From Candidatus Zhuqueibacterota bacterium 4484_87 (GTDB taxonomy: Bacteria; Zhuqueibacterota; Zhuqueibacteria; Thermofontimicrobiales; Thermofontimicrobiaceae), in contig NATN01000273.1 in assembly GCA_002085355.1 (NCBI GenBank), forward strand, positions 1 through 8,296: a stretch of 8,296 nt of DNA, written 5' to 3'. Positions 1 through 6,961 of the stretch are shown piece by piece. The translations under genes and the position numbers were made by a program. The notes beneath the pieces are model-generated. The model did not search any database. It had not been told where the DNA came from and saw only the letters and a program-made list of their open reading frames with translations. How positions within the stretch are numbered: position 1 is the first letter of the stretch; the number at the start of each line of letters is the position of its first letter.

Positions 1-408
1 ATGGCGGCCTGGACAGGTGGCTTGCCATTCGATTTACTTGTTCCGACACTTGGCATCTCGCTGAGCCGAAAAAATTGGTCTTTTGAATTTAGCGGTGGTT
101 TCACACCATGGAGCCAAAAAGATGCTCTGGGGGAGCGCGGCGATGCAATGGTTTCCAGCACGATTTCGTTTTTTCCGCGCCATCTTGTTTCGTATCGTGT
201 CGGTATATTTTCAGGATGGGAATTTTTGACAGAAACCGATAATTGGACGATGAAGGTGATGGGGGTAACTGTTGGACCTTCGATAAAATGGAAATATTTT
301 GATCTCTATGCCGGCTATGCTTTTGCAAGGCTGAGCACTTTGACAGGAAAAGATCGATGGAAAAACGGACTACTTGCTCATCTCAATTTTAAGTTTCTTA
401 TAAATTGA
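1..408 (+). CDS. C-terminal part of a probable outer-membrane beta-barrel protein (5' end outside window)
   Basis: I cannot assign this to a named family. The 135 visible residues alternate polar and hydrophobic/aromatic positions in about seven strand-like stretches (for example GISLS, WSFEFSGGF, SSTISFF, YRVGIFSGWEF, KVMGVTVG, FDLYAGYAF, AHLNFKFLI), separated by short charged or glycine-rich turns. This is the pattern of a transmembrane beta-barrel, and the chain stops right after a last strand ending FLIN, as barrels tend to. No signal peptide is visible. The ATG at base 1 is probably an internal methionine and the gene most likely begins upstream. The stop lies 19 bases before the lipoprotein start, so the two are probably co-transcribed, which fits an outer-membrane location for both. 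It could instead be a periplasmic beta-rich protein. Confidence 0.6.
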   Translation: MAAWTGGLPFDLLVPTLGISLSRKNWSFEFSGGFTPWSQKDALGERGDAMVSSTISFFPRHLVSYRVGIFSGWEFLTETDNWTMKVMGVTVGPSIKWKYFDLYAGYAFARLSTLTGKDRWKNGLLAHLNFKFLIN

Positions 409-427
409 AAAGTGATGAGGTGAGGCT

Positions 428-2860
428 ATGGACAGCAAAAGGACTGCACAGTGGTGGGGAATTTTTCTAATTATATTTTTATGGCTCGGTTGCAGCAAAG
501 CACCGTTGCCAACGCAAACGACAGAGGAGAATATTGAAAAACAAAATAACGCAGGTAAAATAATTGTCACTGCGGTTGATCTGAGTGGCGATCCGGTTGA
601 TAGCGCGCAAATTTATTGGGATGGCGAATTCATCGGATTGACTCCATTAGAGAAAAATGATGTAGAAATTGGTAGCCATACTTTGCGCGTGCAGAAAAAT
701 GGCTATGAGCTTTACTCTGAATTTGTCTCTATCACTTCGGCTGAACTCTCTTTTATTGAGGCCGTGTTGGTAAAAATGAGCCTGAACAAAGGGCAGTTAT
801 TAATTACGGTAGATCAGGACTCGGTTGTTACGACGATAACTAATGAAAATAATGAAGTGATAGATCTTTTCTTTGATCAGATCAAGAGCTTGGTGCTTGA
901 TCCCGGAGGTTATTTCATAAAAGCTGAACGACCCGGCTATCGTATTTATCATGTTGCTGTCGAGATTCGTGTGGATAGTGTGGTTATTCAAAATATTCAC
1001 TTGGAAAAATTGCCAAACACAGAACTTCCGGACGTTGTGCTGGCGCTTCCCGATAGCGGGCAAGTAAATGTCCCTGTAGTGATTGCCTGGGAAAGCAGCA
1101 ATGCCCAGCGGCTCGATATCGATTATGTCCAAAATCCGGGACTGAGCGGTAAGAGGGAAGTCGTTTTTCAACTCAAAGGGATGAAATATATTCAGGCAAC
1201 AGCTTACAACGAAGCAGGGTCATTTACAACAATAGACAGCATTTACATCGCAGATCCTGTTGTCAATCCTGATACACCTCCGACCGTTCAGTTATCGGTC
1301 GAACCAAAACAAATTTTCACCGGCGAGACAGTGACGATTCGCTGGGAGTCTCATAATGCGAAGGAGGTATCAGTTGATTTTGTACCAGGCGCAGGATTGA
1401 GCGGTGCCTGGCAAGTTACTTTTGATATGCCGGGAACATTTCCGATTACGGTTCACGCCTATGGGCCCGGCGGAGAAGCTTTTGCTGCAGATACAGTTTA
1501 CGTCACACAACATGAAAATGCAGAACTACCGATAATTGATAAATTCGATGTGTCCCCCGATTCAATCATTGCTGGAGGAGTCGCTGTTTTGCAGTGGCAT
1601 GTCAGCGGCGAAGGGGTGAGAGTAATCATTGATCAGGGAATTGGAGAAGTGGGGCTTTCCGGTAGCCAAAATGTGAATCCCACGATAACGAGCCGTTATA
1701 CTTTGTACGCGACAAATAGCGCCGGGACAGTTTCCGATTCAGTGCTCCTGAAAGTCGCAAGTAACGATCCGGTAACGGTTGATCCACCATCTATTACTTT
1801 GATCGCCAATCCGGTACAAGCATCAGTAGGTGAGCCAATTACTTTGAATTGGACTTCCCAAAATGCCAATAGCGTGCTGGTAGATTTTGTACCTCAAGCA
1901 AGTACAAACGGGCAGTACCAGATATTTTTCTCTCAGCCGGGAGAATATGTGATTCGCGCTACAGCTTATGGTGATGGAGGCTCCGCTTTCACAGAGGTAT
2001 CAGTGACAATAAGCGATTTTGCTCCGCCAACTTTAATGTTTTCCGCCGAGCCGGAAGAATTTTTTGAAAGCCCTGGATACAAAATTATCACTGCCACTGC
2101 TTATGACGAAAATGATAAAACCACAATTCAAAAGGATACTGTTTTCGTTCGTGAGCCTCAACCGCCAGCACTTCCGATAGTATGGCTTGCCATAGTGGAT
2201 AGTGTCGAAGTGGGACAACCAGCATTGGTCGAATGGCATAGCCAAAACGCATCGCGGGTTGATGTGGATTATGTGCAAAATCCAGGATTAAATGGAAGGG
2301 CAGAAGTCGTATTTTCATCAGCAGGAAGGCGCATCATTTCAGCGACTGCTTACAATTCCGCCGGGCAGATCACCGTCTCGGATACGATCGAAGTTGTTGA
2401 AACGAATATTTATCAGCAAATACTACCAATTTATGTTTCTTCGTTGTCAACTGTTGCTGCCATTCATCCGACTGTACCCCAAGTTGTGGAAAATGCGGGG
2501 CAGACGATAATTGCCAAAGCTGGGTACTACCGCATTACTGCAGCAGTTTGGTATAATAGCGGGGATTTACAAAAGAATGAAAGCTTTTTCATTATTTTGC
2601 ACGATGAAAATGGGAATAACATTTTCCCCGAAGATGCGAATGCCGGGATCTACAAAATTGTTCAGGATGATCCGGGCCCTGCCCATGTTAGCGAACGGCC
2701 GGCTGGGTTATTTTATTTGAATGAAGGAAAAATCACAATATCCCTTCATCACTTTTACGCCATCGCCCAGCAATTTCCTCAATTCGTTATCGATGGTCCA
2801 ATTAACGGACCTGAAAGCGTTCATGTGGTGAGTTTTAAATTGGAATATTTACAGCCATGA
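428..2860 (+). CDS. Large lipoprotein with PEGA domains and six Ig/PKD-like repeats
   Basis: An 810-residue predicted secreted lipoprotein. The start is supported by GAGG at 417-420, seven bases before the ATG. K4 and R5 precede a hydrophobic core, and a lipobox-like LWLGC puts the acylated cysteine at C22; Trp at -3 is atypical. After a polar linker, residues 43-116 form a PEGA domain (DGEFIGLTPLE, then a long strand pair ending near NGYELYS). Residues 121-195 resemble a second, diverged PEGA domain. Six Ig/PKD-like beta-sandwich repeats follow, at about 201-276, 284-360, 367-445, 453-530, 533-576 and 581-658. Shared signatures are W(E/H/T)S.NA, V.VD(F/Y)V and ATAY. Repeat 5 lacks its middle third. 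Residues 659-810 are a separate beta-rich C-terminal domain. PEGA and Ig-like modules usually serve binding or structural roles at the envelope surface; no enzyme motif is seen. It is probably co-expressed with the upstream barrel protein, and its ligand is unknown. Confidence 0.9.
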   Translation: MDSKRTAQWWGIFLIIFLWLGCSKAPLPTQTTEENIEKQNNAGKIIVTAVDLSGDPVDSAQIYWDGEFIGLTPLEKNDVEIGSHTLRVQKNGYELYSEFVSITSAELSFIEAVLVKMSLNKGQLLITVDQDSVVTTITNENNEVIDLFFDQIKSLVLDPGGYFIKAERPGYRIYHVAVEIRVDSVVIQNIHLEKLPNTELPDVVLALPDSGQVNVPVVIAWESSNAQRLDIDYVQNPGLSGKREVVFQLKGMKYIQATAYNEAGSFTTIDSIYIADPVVNPDTPPTVQLSVEPKQIFTGETVTIRWESHNAKEVSVDFVPGAGLSGAWQVTFDMPGTFPITVHAYGPGGEAFAADTVYVTQHENAELPIIDKFDVSPDSIIAGGVAVLQWHVSGEGVRVIIDQGIGEVGLSGSQNVNPTITSRYTLYATNSAGTVSDSVLLKVASNDPVTVDPPSITLIANPVQASVGEPITLNWTSQNANSVLVDFVPQASTNGQYQIFFSQPGEYVIRATAYGDGGSAFTEVSVTISDFAPPTLMFSAEPEEFFESPGYKIITATAYDENDKTTIQKDTVFVREPQPPALPIVWLAIVDSVEVGQPALVEWHSQNASRVDVDYVQNPGLNGRAEVVFSSAGRRIISATAYNSAGQITVSDTIEVVETNIYQQILPIYVSSLSTVAAIHPTVPQVVENAGQTIIAKAGYYRITAAVWYNSGDLQKNESFFIILHDENGNNIFPEDANAGIYKIVQDDPGPAHVSERPAGLFYLNEGKITISLHHFYAIAQQFPQFVIDGPINGPESVHVVSFKLEYLQP
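1028..2401 (+). repeat. Six tandem Ig/PKD-like coding repeats in the lipoprotein
   Basis: Degenerate tandem repeats of about 76-79 codons begin near 1028, 1277, 1526, 1784, 2024 and 2168. Repeats 1, 2, 4 and 6 share the pattern W.S.NA...VD(F/Y)V...G...V.F...G...I.ATAY. Repeats 1 and 6 are the closest pair and share DYVQNPGL. Repeat 3 is a different subtype, with GLSGS followed by SRYTLYATNSAGTV, typical of secreted bacterial Ig-like repeats. Repeat 5 is only about 44 codons. Similarity is clear in protein but weak in DNA, so the duplications are old. Confidence 0.85.
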
Positions 2861-2906
2861 TCCTCCATCTTTGACTTGTTTAGGCAACTGTGGGTACAGC
2901 AGCTAC

Positions 2907-2953
2907 AGGGCTTTCTGATAATTTGTGTGAATCGGAAAGCCCTTTTCTATTTT
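2907..2953 (+). terminator. Rho-independent terminator after the lipoprotein gene
   Basis: The arm GGGCTTTCTGAT (2908-2919) pairs with ATCGGAAAGCCC (2931-2942) over 12 base pairs with one G-U pair. The loop is 11 bases, and the tract TTTTCTATTTT (2943-2953) follows. It lies about 47 bases past the lipoprotein stop, and ends the barrel-lipoprotein transcription unit. Confidence 0.88.
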
Positions 2954-3020
2954 GCTCAACAGAAACTTGCCCAATTTTTGCTTCAATTCTTACTTTTTAA
3001 CAATTTCTTCACAATTCAAC

Positions 3021-3049
3021 TTGACTTTTTAAAAAAATGTTTATATTTT
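3021..3049 (+). promoter_or_regulatory. Sigma70-like promoter upstream of the symporter gene
   Basis: TTGACT (3021-3026) and TATTTT (3044-3049) are separated by exactly 17 bases that include a T4A7 tract. The site lies between a terminator and the next start codon. The expected transcription start, near 3056, would give a leader of about 40 bases. The surroundings are very AT-rich, which raises the chance of a fortuitous match, and sigma factors of some Bacteroidota-related groups use other consensus boxes. Confidence 0.6.
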
Positions 3050-3097
3050 AGTTACTTACAAAACAAACAATCTGCAACGAGAATAATGTAGGGAAGT

Positions 3098-4576
3098 ATG
3101 ATTTATCTTATTACAGTTATTGTCTATTTTTCTCTGCTTTTTGGCGTGGGAGTGCTATTATCTTTCCGGGTGAAAAATCAGGAAGATTTTATGGTCGCCG
3201 GAAGAAAGCTGACCTGGCCTATTTTAGTTGGCACCTTGTTGGCGACCTGGATTGGTTCGGGAGACATTTTCAGTGTGTCTGATTTGAGCTATCATCACGG
3301 TTATTCATCTTTGATTGGCAGCGCCGGCGGCTGGCTGGGAATAATCATTGTTTTTTTTATCGCCGGACGTGTCAGAACATTTGGCCAATATACAGTTCCC
3401 GACATTCTTGAGGTTCGCTACAATAAGTGGGCGCGTTTGTTAGCGACTTTAACCACAATCATTGCCTATGTCACAATTGTCAGCTACCAATTCCGAGGAG
3501 GAGGCTGGGTTTTAAATATCATATCAGAGGGAATGTTTAGCCACGAGACAAATTTTCAAATTTTTTCTCTGCCGATTATTCAGTCCGGACAAATTCCCAT
3601 GCAGGCAGCCATGCTGTTAGTGGCTTTTTTTGTAATTTTGTACACATTGACTGCCGGCATGTTGTCTGTTGCTTATCTGGATGTCATTAACGGCATTATG
3701 ATTATTCTGGGAGTATTTTTGGCGATTCCATTTCTTATTCATCATGTTGGCGGAATGGAATACATCAAAGAAAATTTACCGATGCGCAAAAGCGCTGTCC
3801 TTGGCAACATGACTGCTATTCAGGCGTTGGGCTATTTTGTGCCGACATTGTTGCTGGCTTTGGGAAACGGAAATATGTATCAACGATTTTACTCCGCCAA
3901 AAATGCAAGCGAGGCGAAAAAATCTGTTGTGGGCTGGATAATCGGTGTGATTATTATTGGCGTTGCATTGCAGTCGCTGGCGGTGATCGGCAGCAGCTAT
4001 TTCAAAAATTTATCCCCGACAGAAGCCGGGAAAATCATCATCCTTGTCGCCCATCAGGGCGTTCCGCTTGTTATTGGCTGTATTCTGATCGCCGCGATTG
4101 TTGCGATTATCATCTCAACCGCGAACAGTTTTTTATTGGTCCCTGCAACGAACATCATGCGTGATATTTATCAGCGATTCATTGACCCGGATATCAGTGA
4201 TAAAAAAATTGTTCTTTTTTCCAGAATCGCCGTCGTTTTGTTGGGCATAGCCGCTTTCATGTTGATACAGTTTTTTCCGAGAATCCTTGATGCTGCTTAT
4301 GCTGCTTACACAGTTTACGGTGCTGGTTTGACACCGGCCCTGTTGGCAACTTTTTTCTGGAAGCGCGCCACCGCCCACGCAGGGGTTGCCTCAATTTTAA
4401 CAGGAATGGGAATCACGATTATTTGGGAAATTATCCGAAAGATTACAGGTTCATTACTTTTCGGTGTGCCTGCCATCTATCCGGCACTTATTGGTTCTGT
4501 CCTCATGCTCGTTTTAATAAGCTTAATTGAAAATCCGCCGGACGAAGAAAAGTGGAGACCGTTTTTCACTGAGTAA
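3098..4576 (+). CDS. Sodium:solute symporter family (SSS) transporter
   Basis: A 492-residue inner-membrane protein of the SSS family (the PutP/SGLT/PanF type), which uses the sodium gradient to import a small solute. About 13 hydrophobic helices are visible, near residues 1-22, 40-60, 73-90, 115-135, 168-188, 193-214, 238-258, 276-300, 320-345, 372-392, 399-420, 428-447 and 457-476. Family hallmarks are DFMVAGRKL (30-38) before the second helix, GSGDIFS (53-59), YQFRGGGWVLN (130-140), LTAGMLSVAYLD (184-195), GNGNMYQRF (256-264) and IISTANSFLLVPATNIMRDIY (338-358). S340 and T341 sit where the family binds the Na2 sodium. Length is normal and no segment appears missing. An in-frame TAG at 3089-3091 makes 3098 the earliest ATG; its ribosome site (AGGGA, 3090-3094) is unusually close, three bases away. 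The substrate cannot be told from the sequence. Confidence 0.92.
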   Translation: MIYLITVIVYFSLLFGVGVLLSFRVKNQEDFMVAGRKLTWPILVGTLLATWIGSGDIFSVSDLSYHHGYSSLIGSAGGWLGIIIVFFIAGRVRTFGQYTVPDILEVRYNKWARLLATLTTIIAYVTIVSYQFRGGGWVLNIISEGMFSHETNFQIFSLPIIQSGQIPMQAAMLLVAFFVILYTLTAGMLSVAYLDVINGIMIILGVFLAIPFLIHHVGGMEYIKENLPMRKSAVLGNMTAIQALGYFVPTLLLALGNGNMYQRFYSAKNASEAKKSVVGWIIGVIIIGVALQSLAVIGSSYFKNLSPTEAGKIIILVAHQGVPLVIGCILIAAIVAIIISTANSFLLVPATNIMRDIYQRFIDPDISDKKIVLFSRIAVVLLGIAAFMLIQFFPRILDAAYAAYTVYGAGLTPALLATFFWKRATAHAGVASILTGMGITIIWEIIRKITGSLLFGVPAIYPALIGSVLMLVLISLIENPPDEEKWRPFFTE

Positions 4577-4627
4577 TCATTAACTTGAGGAAGTATTGTC
4601 AATATTTTTTATTTAAATTTTTATATC

Positions 4628-4632
4628 AGGAA
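4628..4632 (+). promoter_or_regulatory. Ribosome binding site that sets the YciO-like start
   Basis: AGGAA lies six bases before the ATG at 4639. It favours that ATG over an in-frame TTG at 4585, which would add 18 residues with no family similarity. Confidence 0.65.
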
Positions 4633-4638
4633 TCATCA

Positions 4639-5166
4639 ATGGCTATTATCTACGACATAAATCCGGAAAACCCGCAACCACGTCTGATCGCTAAAGTTGT
4701 CGATGAATTGAAAAAGGGAGGTGTAATTGCCTATCCCACAGACACTGTTTACGGTATTGGATGTGATATTAGCAATTATGCGCATGTCTCCAACCGGGCG
4801 TATCGGGTGATGCGGCATCTTTTGCCGGGTCCTTACACTTTTATTTTAAAAGCAACTCGGCTGGTTCCCAAGTTGATGGTGAGCAAGAGGAAAACAGTTG
4901 GTATTCGCGTGCCGGACAACAATATTTGCTTGGAAATTTTGAAAATGTTGGGGCATCCCATCGTTAGCACCAGCGCGAGTTTCAGCGAATATGATATTTT
5001 CACCGACGCACAGGAAATCGACATTCGGCTCGGTCACATTTTGGACATCATAATTAATGGCGGTGATGTAGGTACTGAACCTTCCACAGTGATTGACCTG
5101 ACAGATGATGAAAATTTTGTAGTCCTTCGAGAAGGAAAAGGTGAAGTCAGCATGTTTCTCACGTAA
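4639..5166 (+). CDS. YciO/Sua5/YrdC-family protein with an internal in-frame gap
   Basis: A 175-residue cytoplasmic protein of the YrdC-like fold. TsaC/Sua5 members make threonylcarbamoyl-AMP for tRNA t6A; the YciO subgroup is related but its role is less clear. The subgroup fit comes from IYDINPENPQPRLI at the N-terminus, PTDTVYGIGCDI (33-44), LLPGPYTFILKAT (61-73), KRKTVGIRVP (83-92), STSAS (110-114, where TsaC has an SxN-type motif) and EPSTVIDLTDD (147-157) followed by VVLREGKGEV. From memory, E. coli YciO is about 206 residues. The difference falls in one place: N46 is followed directly by Y47AHVSNRAYR, so about 31 residues covering the helix and loop equivalent to the KxRxxxKP region are absent. 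That region contributes to nucleotide binding in active relatives, so activity is doubtful. It lies between the symporter and a DUF885-type gene, probably co-transcribed. Confidence 0.88.
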   Translation: MAIIYDINPENPQPRLIAKVVDELKKGGVIAYPTDTVYGIGCDISNYAHVSNRAYRVMRHLLPGPYTFILKATRLVPKLMVSKRKTVGIRVPDNNICLEILKMLGHPIVSTSASFSEYDIFTDAQEIDIRLGHILDIIINGGDVGTEPSTVIDLTDDENFVVLREGKGEVSMFLT

Positions 5167-5174
5167 AATATTTT

Positions 5175-5181
5175 GGAGGAA
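5175..5181 (+). promoter_or_regulatory. Ribosome binding site that sets the DUF885-type start
   Basis: GGAGGAA lies just before the TTG at 5185 and would itself be inside the coding region if the TTG at 5173 were used. It therefore supports a TTG start at 5185. Confidence 0.65.
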
Positions 5182-5184
5182 ATT

Positions 5185-6519
5185 TTGAGAAAAATATTGC
5201 TGCGCAGTTTGCTTGTGTTTGGCATAATTTTAATTATGATTATGGCTTCGCTGCCAACTTGCAGCCGCTTTCTTGCCAATCGAAAAATAAATCACCTCTT
5301 TTCCGACTATTTGTCCTGGTTCCAATTGCACTATCCCGTAGAAGCAACGCAACATGGTTTAATAAATTCGAATGCTTTGCTGCCTGATTTTTCGGCGGAT
5401 AGCGTAGCAGCAGAGATTGTTCAACTCAATGGTTTTTTAAAGCGTCTAAAAAAAATAAATCCTGATTTGATCGGAAAAGACCAGCGAATCAGTTATCACA
5501 TTCTTCGCCGACAAATCGAGTTAAAAATATTTGAACTTGATCGCTGGCGTGTCTGGAAGGTTGATGCAAATTTTTATACGCAAAAAATACAGGATGCGAT
5601 TTATCCGCTTTCAGTTTTGTTAACCGATTCAACGAGTCAATACGCTTCTTTACTCATCAAACGTCTTGAAACTTTGCCCCGCTTGATGGCGCAACTCAAA
5701 AAAAATGTCAAAACAATGGTTCTCATCAATCAGGAGCTTGCTGTCCGACGCGCTCTCGATTTGCAACAATGGATTGGATTTGACCTGCGCGCCCAGCTCT
5801 CTCCATATTTTGCTAAGTCTGATACAACTGCTCGGCTCACTGACATCGTGGATGACTCCTTGATGGAATTAGTGAAATTCCTTGATGCAGAACCTTCCGT
5901 TGACACAGTTTTAACGCCATTTTCCGAAGAAAATTATTCCGAATATCTCAAAATCGTCCTTGACGACACAATTGTGGTGTCAGATTTATTAAAAAACTTG
6001 CAGATTCAATTGCGCGAGATAAAGGGAAGTATGTACCAGCTTGCCAGAGAATATTTCGTGCTACAGAAAAAAACAAACATCGAAACAGATACTTTGCGCC
6101 TCATTCGTCTCTTTGATAACGAAATTAAAAATCAGATGCTTCGTCGCGATCAAATTGAAACTTACGTGCAAAAATTTGATGGCTACACAAGACGCTTCAT
6201 CACTGACATTGCAAATCTGGACATTGACACCAACTATTCTCTGCAATTTCAATGGGAAATTTTGGAGGGAAAAAATCCATTTCAATTGGTTTGGCAAGAA
6301 ACGATTTTCACCGAACCACTTCAGCCTATGTTTATCGCCAGGTTGACGTCTGTCAATAAAAGCAATGATTTGATTGAACAACTTTCTATTCTTCGGCGCT
6401 ATAACAAACCGGCGTTTAAAATTGCGTATCTGACTGATTTGCTCCCGCTTCATTATTTTGTTTGGAGTAAAATGAAAGAAGAAATCCCCATGTCGGCGCG
6501 GATATTACATCTTTTTTAA
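5185..6519 (+). CDS. DUF885-type protein, N-terminal part (gene split by frameshift)
   Basis: About 444 residues with similarity in layout to DUF885 (PF05960), a large helical family with a zinc-peptidase-like motif whose cellular role is mostly undefined. An RKILLR start and a long hydrophobic stretch (about residues 7-22) suggest export or membrane anchoring. SLPTC is a poor lipobox. The body is helical; NYSEYLKIVLDDTIVVSDLL followed by a helix ending MYQLAREYF matches the family pattern of a Y..L helix followed by an ia..y helix. Near the end, TDLLPLHY (417-424) aligns with the family HE..PGHH motif, but His-Glu is replaced by Thr-Asp. The frame ends at tandem stops TAA-TAG (6517-6522). 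The family C-terminus continues in the -1 frame to 6899. It starts 18 bases after the YciO-like stop, so the two are probably in one transcript. Family assignment is from pattern recall and is moderately sure. Confidence 0.72.
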   Translation: MRKILLRSLLVFGIILIMIMASLPTCSRFLANRKINHLFSDYLSWFQLHYPVEATQHGLINSNALLPDFSADSVAAEIVQLNGFLKRLKKINPDLIGKDQRISYHILRRQIELKIFELDRWRVWKVDANFYTQKIQDAIYPLSVLLTDSTSQYASLLIKRLETLPRLMAQLKKNVKTMVLINQELAVRRALDLQQWIGFDLRAQLSPYFAKSDTTARLTDIVDDSLMELVKFLDAEPSVDTVLTPFSEENYSEYLKIVLDDTIVVSDLLKNLQIQLREIKGSMYQLAREYFVLQKKTNIETDTLRLIRLFDNEIKNQMLRRDQIETYVQKFDGYTRRFITDIANLDIDTNYSLQFQWEILEGKNPFQLVWQETIFTEPLQPMFIARLTSVNKSNDLIEQLSILRRYNKPAFKIAYLTDLLPLHYFVWSKMKEEIPMSARILHLF

Positions 6520-6522
6520 TAG
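6511..6522 (+). other. Frameshift site at a T6 run in the DUF885-type gene
   Basis: The frame reads CAT CTT TTT TAA TAG. Adding one T to the six-T run (6512-6517), or a -1 slip on TTT, gives HLFLIEKGIGGYERGLKFMYL, which runs without interruption into the family C-terminus. Homopolymer sequencing error, true mutation, polymerase slippage and ribosomal slippage would all look the same here. Confidence 0.8.
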
Positions 6523-6551
6523 AAAAAGGAATCGGAGGTTATGAGCGCGGC

Positions 6552-6899
6552 TTGAAATTTATGTATTTGAAAAAGAAATATGCGATGCTAATGAGCGCTT
6601 ATATTGAATTAAATGTTTATTTCAATGGCTGGGGCGAAAAAGAAATTGCGGACTTTCTGAAAAAGAATAGGGCATTTTCTGATCTGTCGATTACGGAATT
6701 GCGATTCAAATTATACAGTCAACCGGCCCAAGATTTAAAAACAATAATTGGCATAGAGAAAATTCGGAAACTCCATCTTTCATATAAAACGATGGCTAAA
6801 GGAAAAATTCAACCAGGTCGTTTTTTTGAAAAAATATTGAAGAAAGGACCCGTACCGATTGAGTTGTTGAAAGATGATTTTGAAAATAAAAGCAGATGA
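6552..6899 (+). CDS. DUF885-type protein, C-terminal fragment of the split gene
   Basis: This frame has no good start of its own: the first candidate is a TTG at 6552, and the nearest ATG is 6561. It completes the upstream DUF885-type protein, and open sequence in this frame extends back to the T6 run. Numbered from 6552, ELNVYFNGW (19-27) aligns with the family D.GLH..GW motif, with Glu for Asp, Tyr for the metal-ligand His, and Gly-Trp kept. QPAQDLKTIIG matches the PGQA.sY.iG element. The end, FFEKILKKGPVPIELLKDDF, matches the typical closing fhd.lL..G.vPl..L segment. Joined to the upstream part, the total is about 570 residues, usual for the family. Separate translation is unlikely but cannot be excluded: GGAGG at 6534-6538 precedes an ATG at 6541 that opens only a four-codon frame. 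Confidence 0.7.
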   Translation: MKFMYLKKKYAMLMSAYIELNVYFNGWGEKEIADFLKKNRAFSDLSITELRFKLYSQPAQDLKTIIGIEKIRKLHLSYKTMAKGKIQPGRFFEKILKKGPVPIELLKDDFENKSR

Positions 6900-6961
6900 T
6901 ACTGTCATATTTTCAAGATCAAAGTTAACTCAACCCATTCATAAAACAAGAGGGGCGTGCA

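Noticed and set aside
1119..2300. Recent gene conversion between repeats 1 and 6 (both encode DYVQNPGL)
   Set aside because: The DNA copies differ at several positions within this short stretch, which points to shared ancestry or constraint rather than a recent event.
2876..3091. 71-codon open frame in the gap before the symporter
   Set aside because: It runs through the terminator hairpin and the promoter, has a low-complexity composition rich in F, L and Q, and shows no recognisable family.
3086..3091. ATG-TAG start-stop element just before the symporter ribosome site
   Set aside because: Start-stop pairs can stall ribosomes, but there is no good ribosome site in front of it and a six-base match is easily fortuitous.
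4596..4625. TTGTCA with a TTTATA-like box before the YciO-like gene
   Set aside because: Spacing is 18 bases in very AT-rich sequence, and transcription would start so close to the ATG that the visible ribosome site would be lost or at the extreme 5' end.
4585..4638. Extended start (TTG at 4585) for the YciO-like gene
   Set aside because: The extra 18 residues have no family similarity, and AGGAA six bases before the ATG at 4639 gives a better start that matches the usual family N-terminus.
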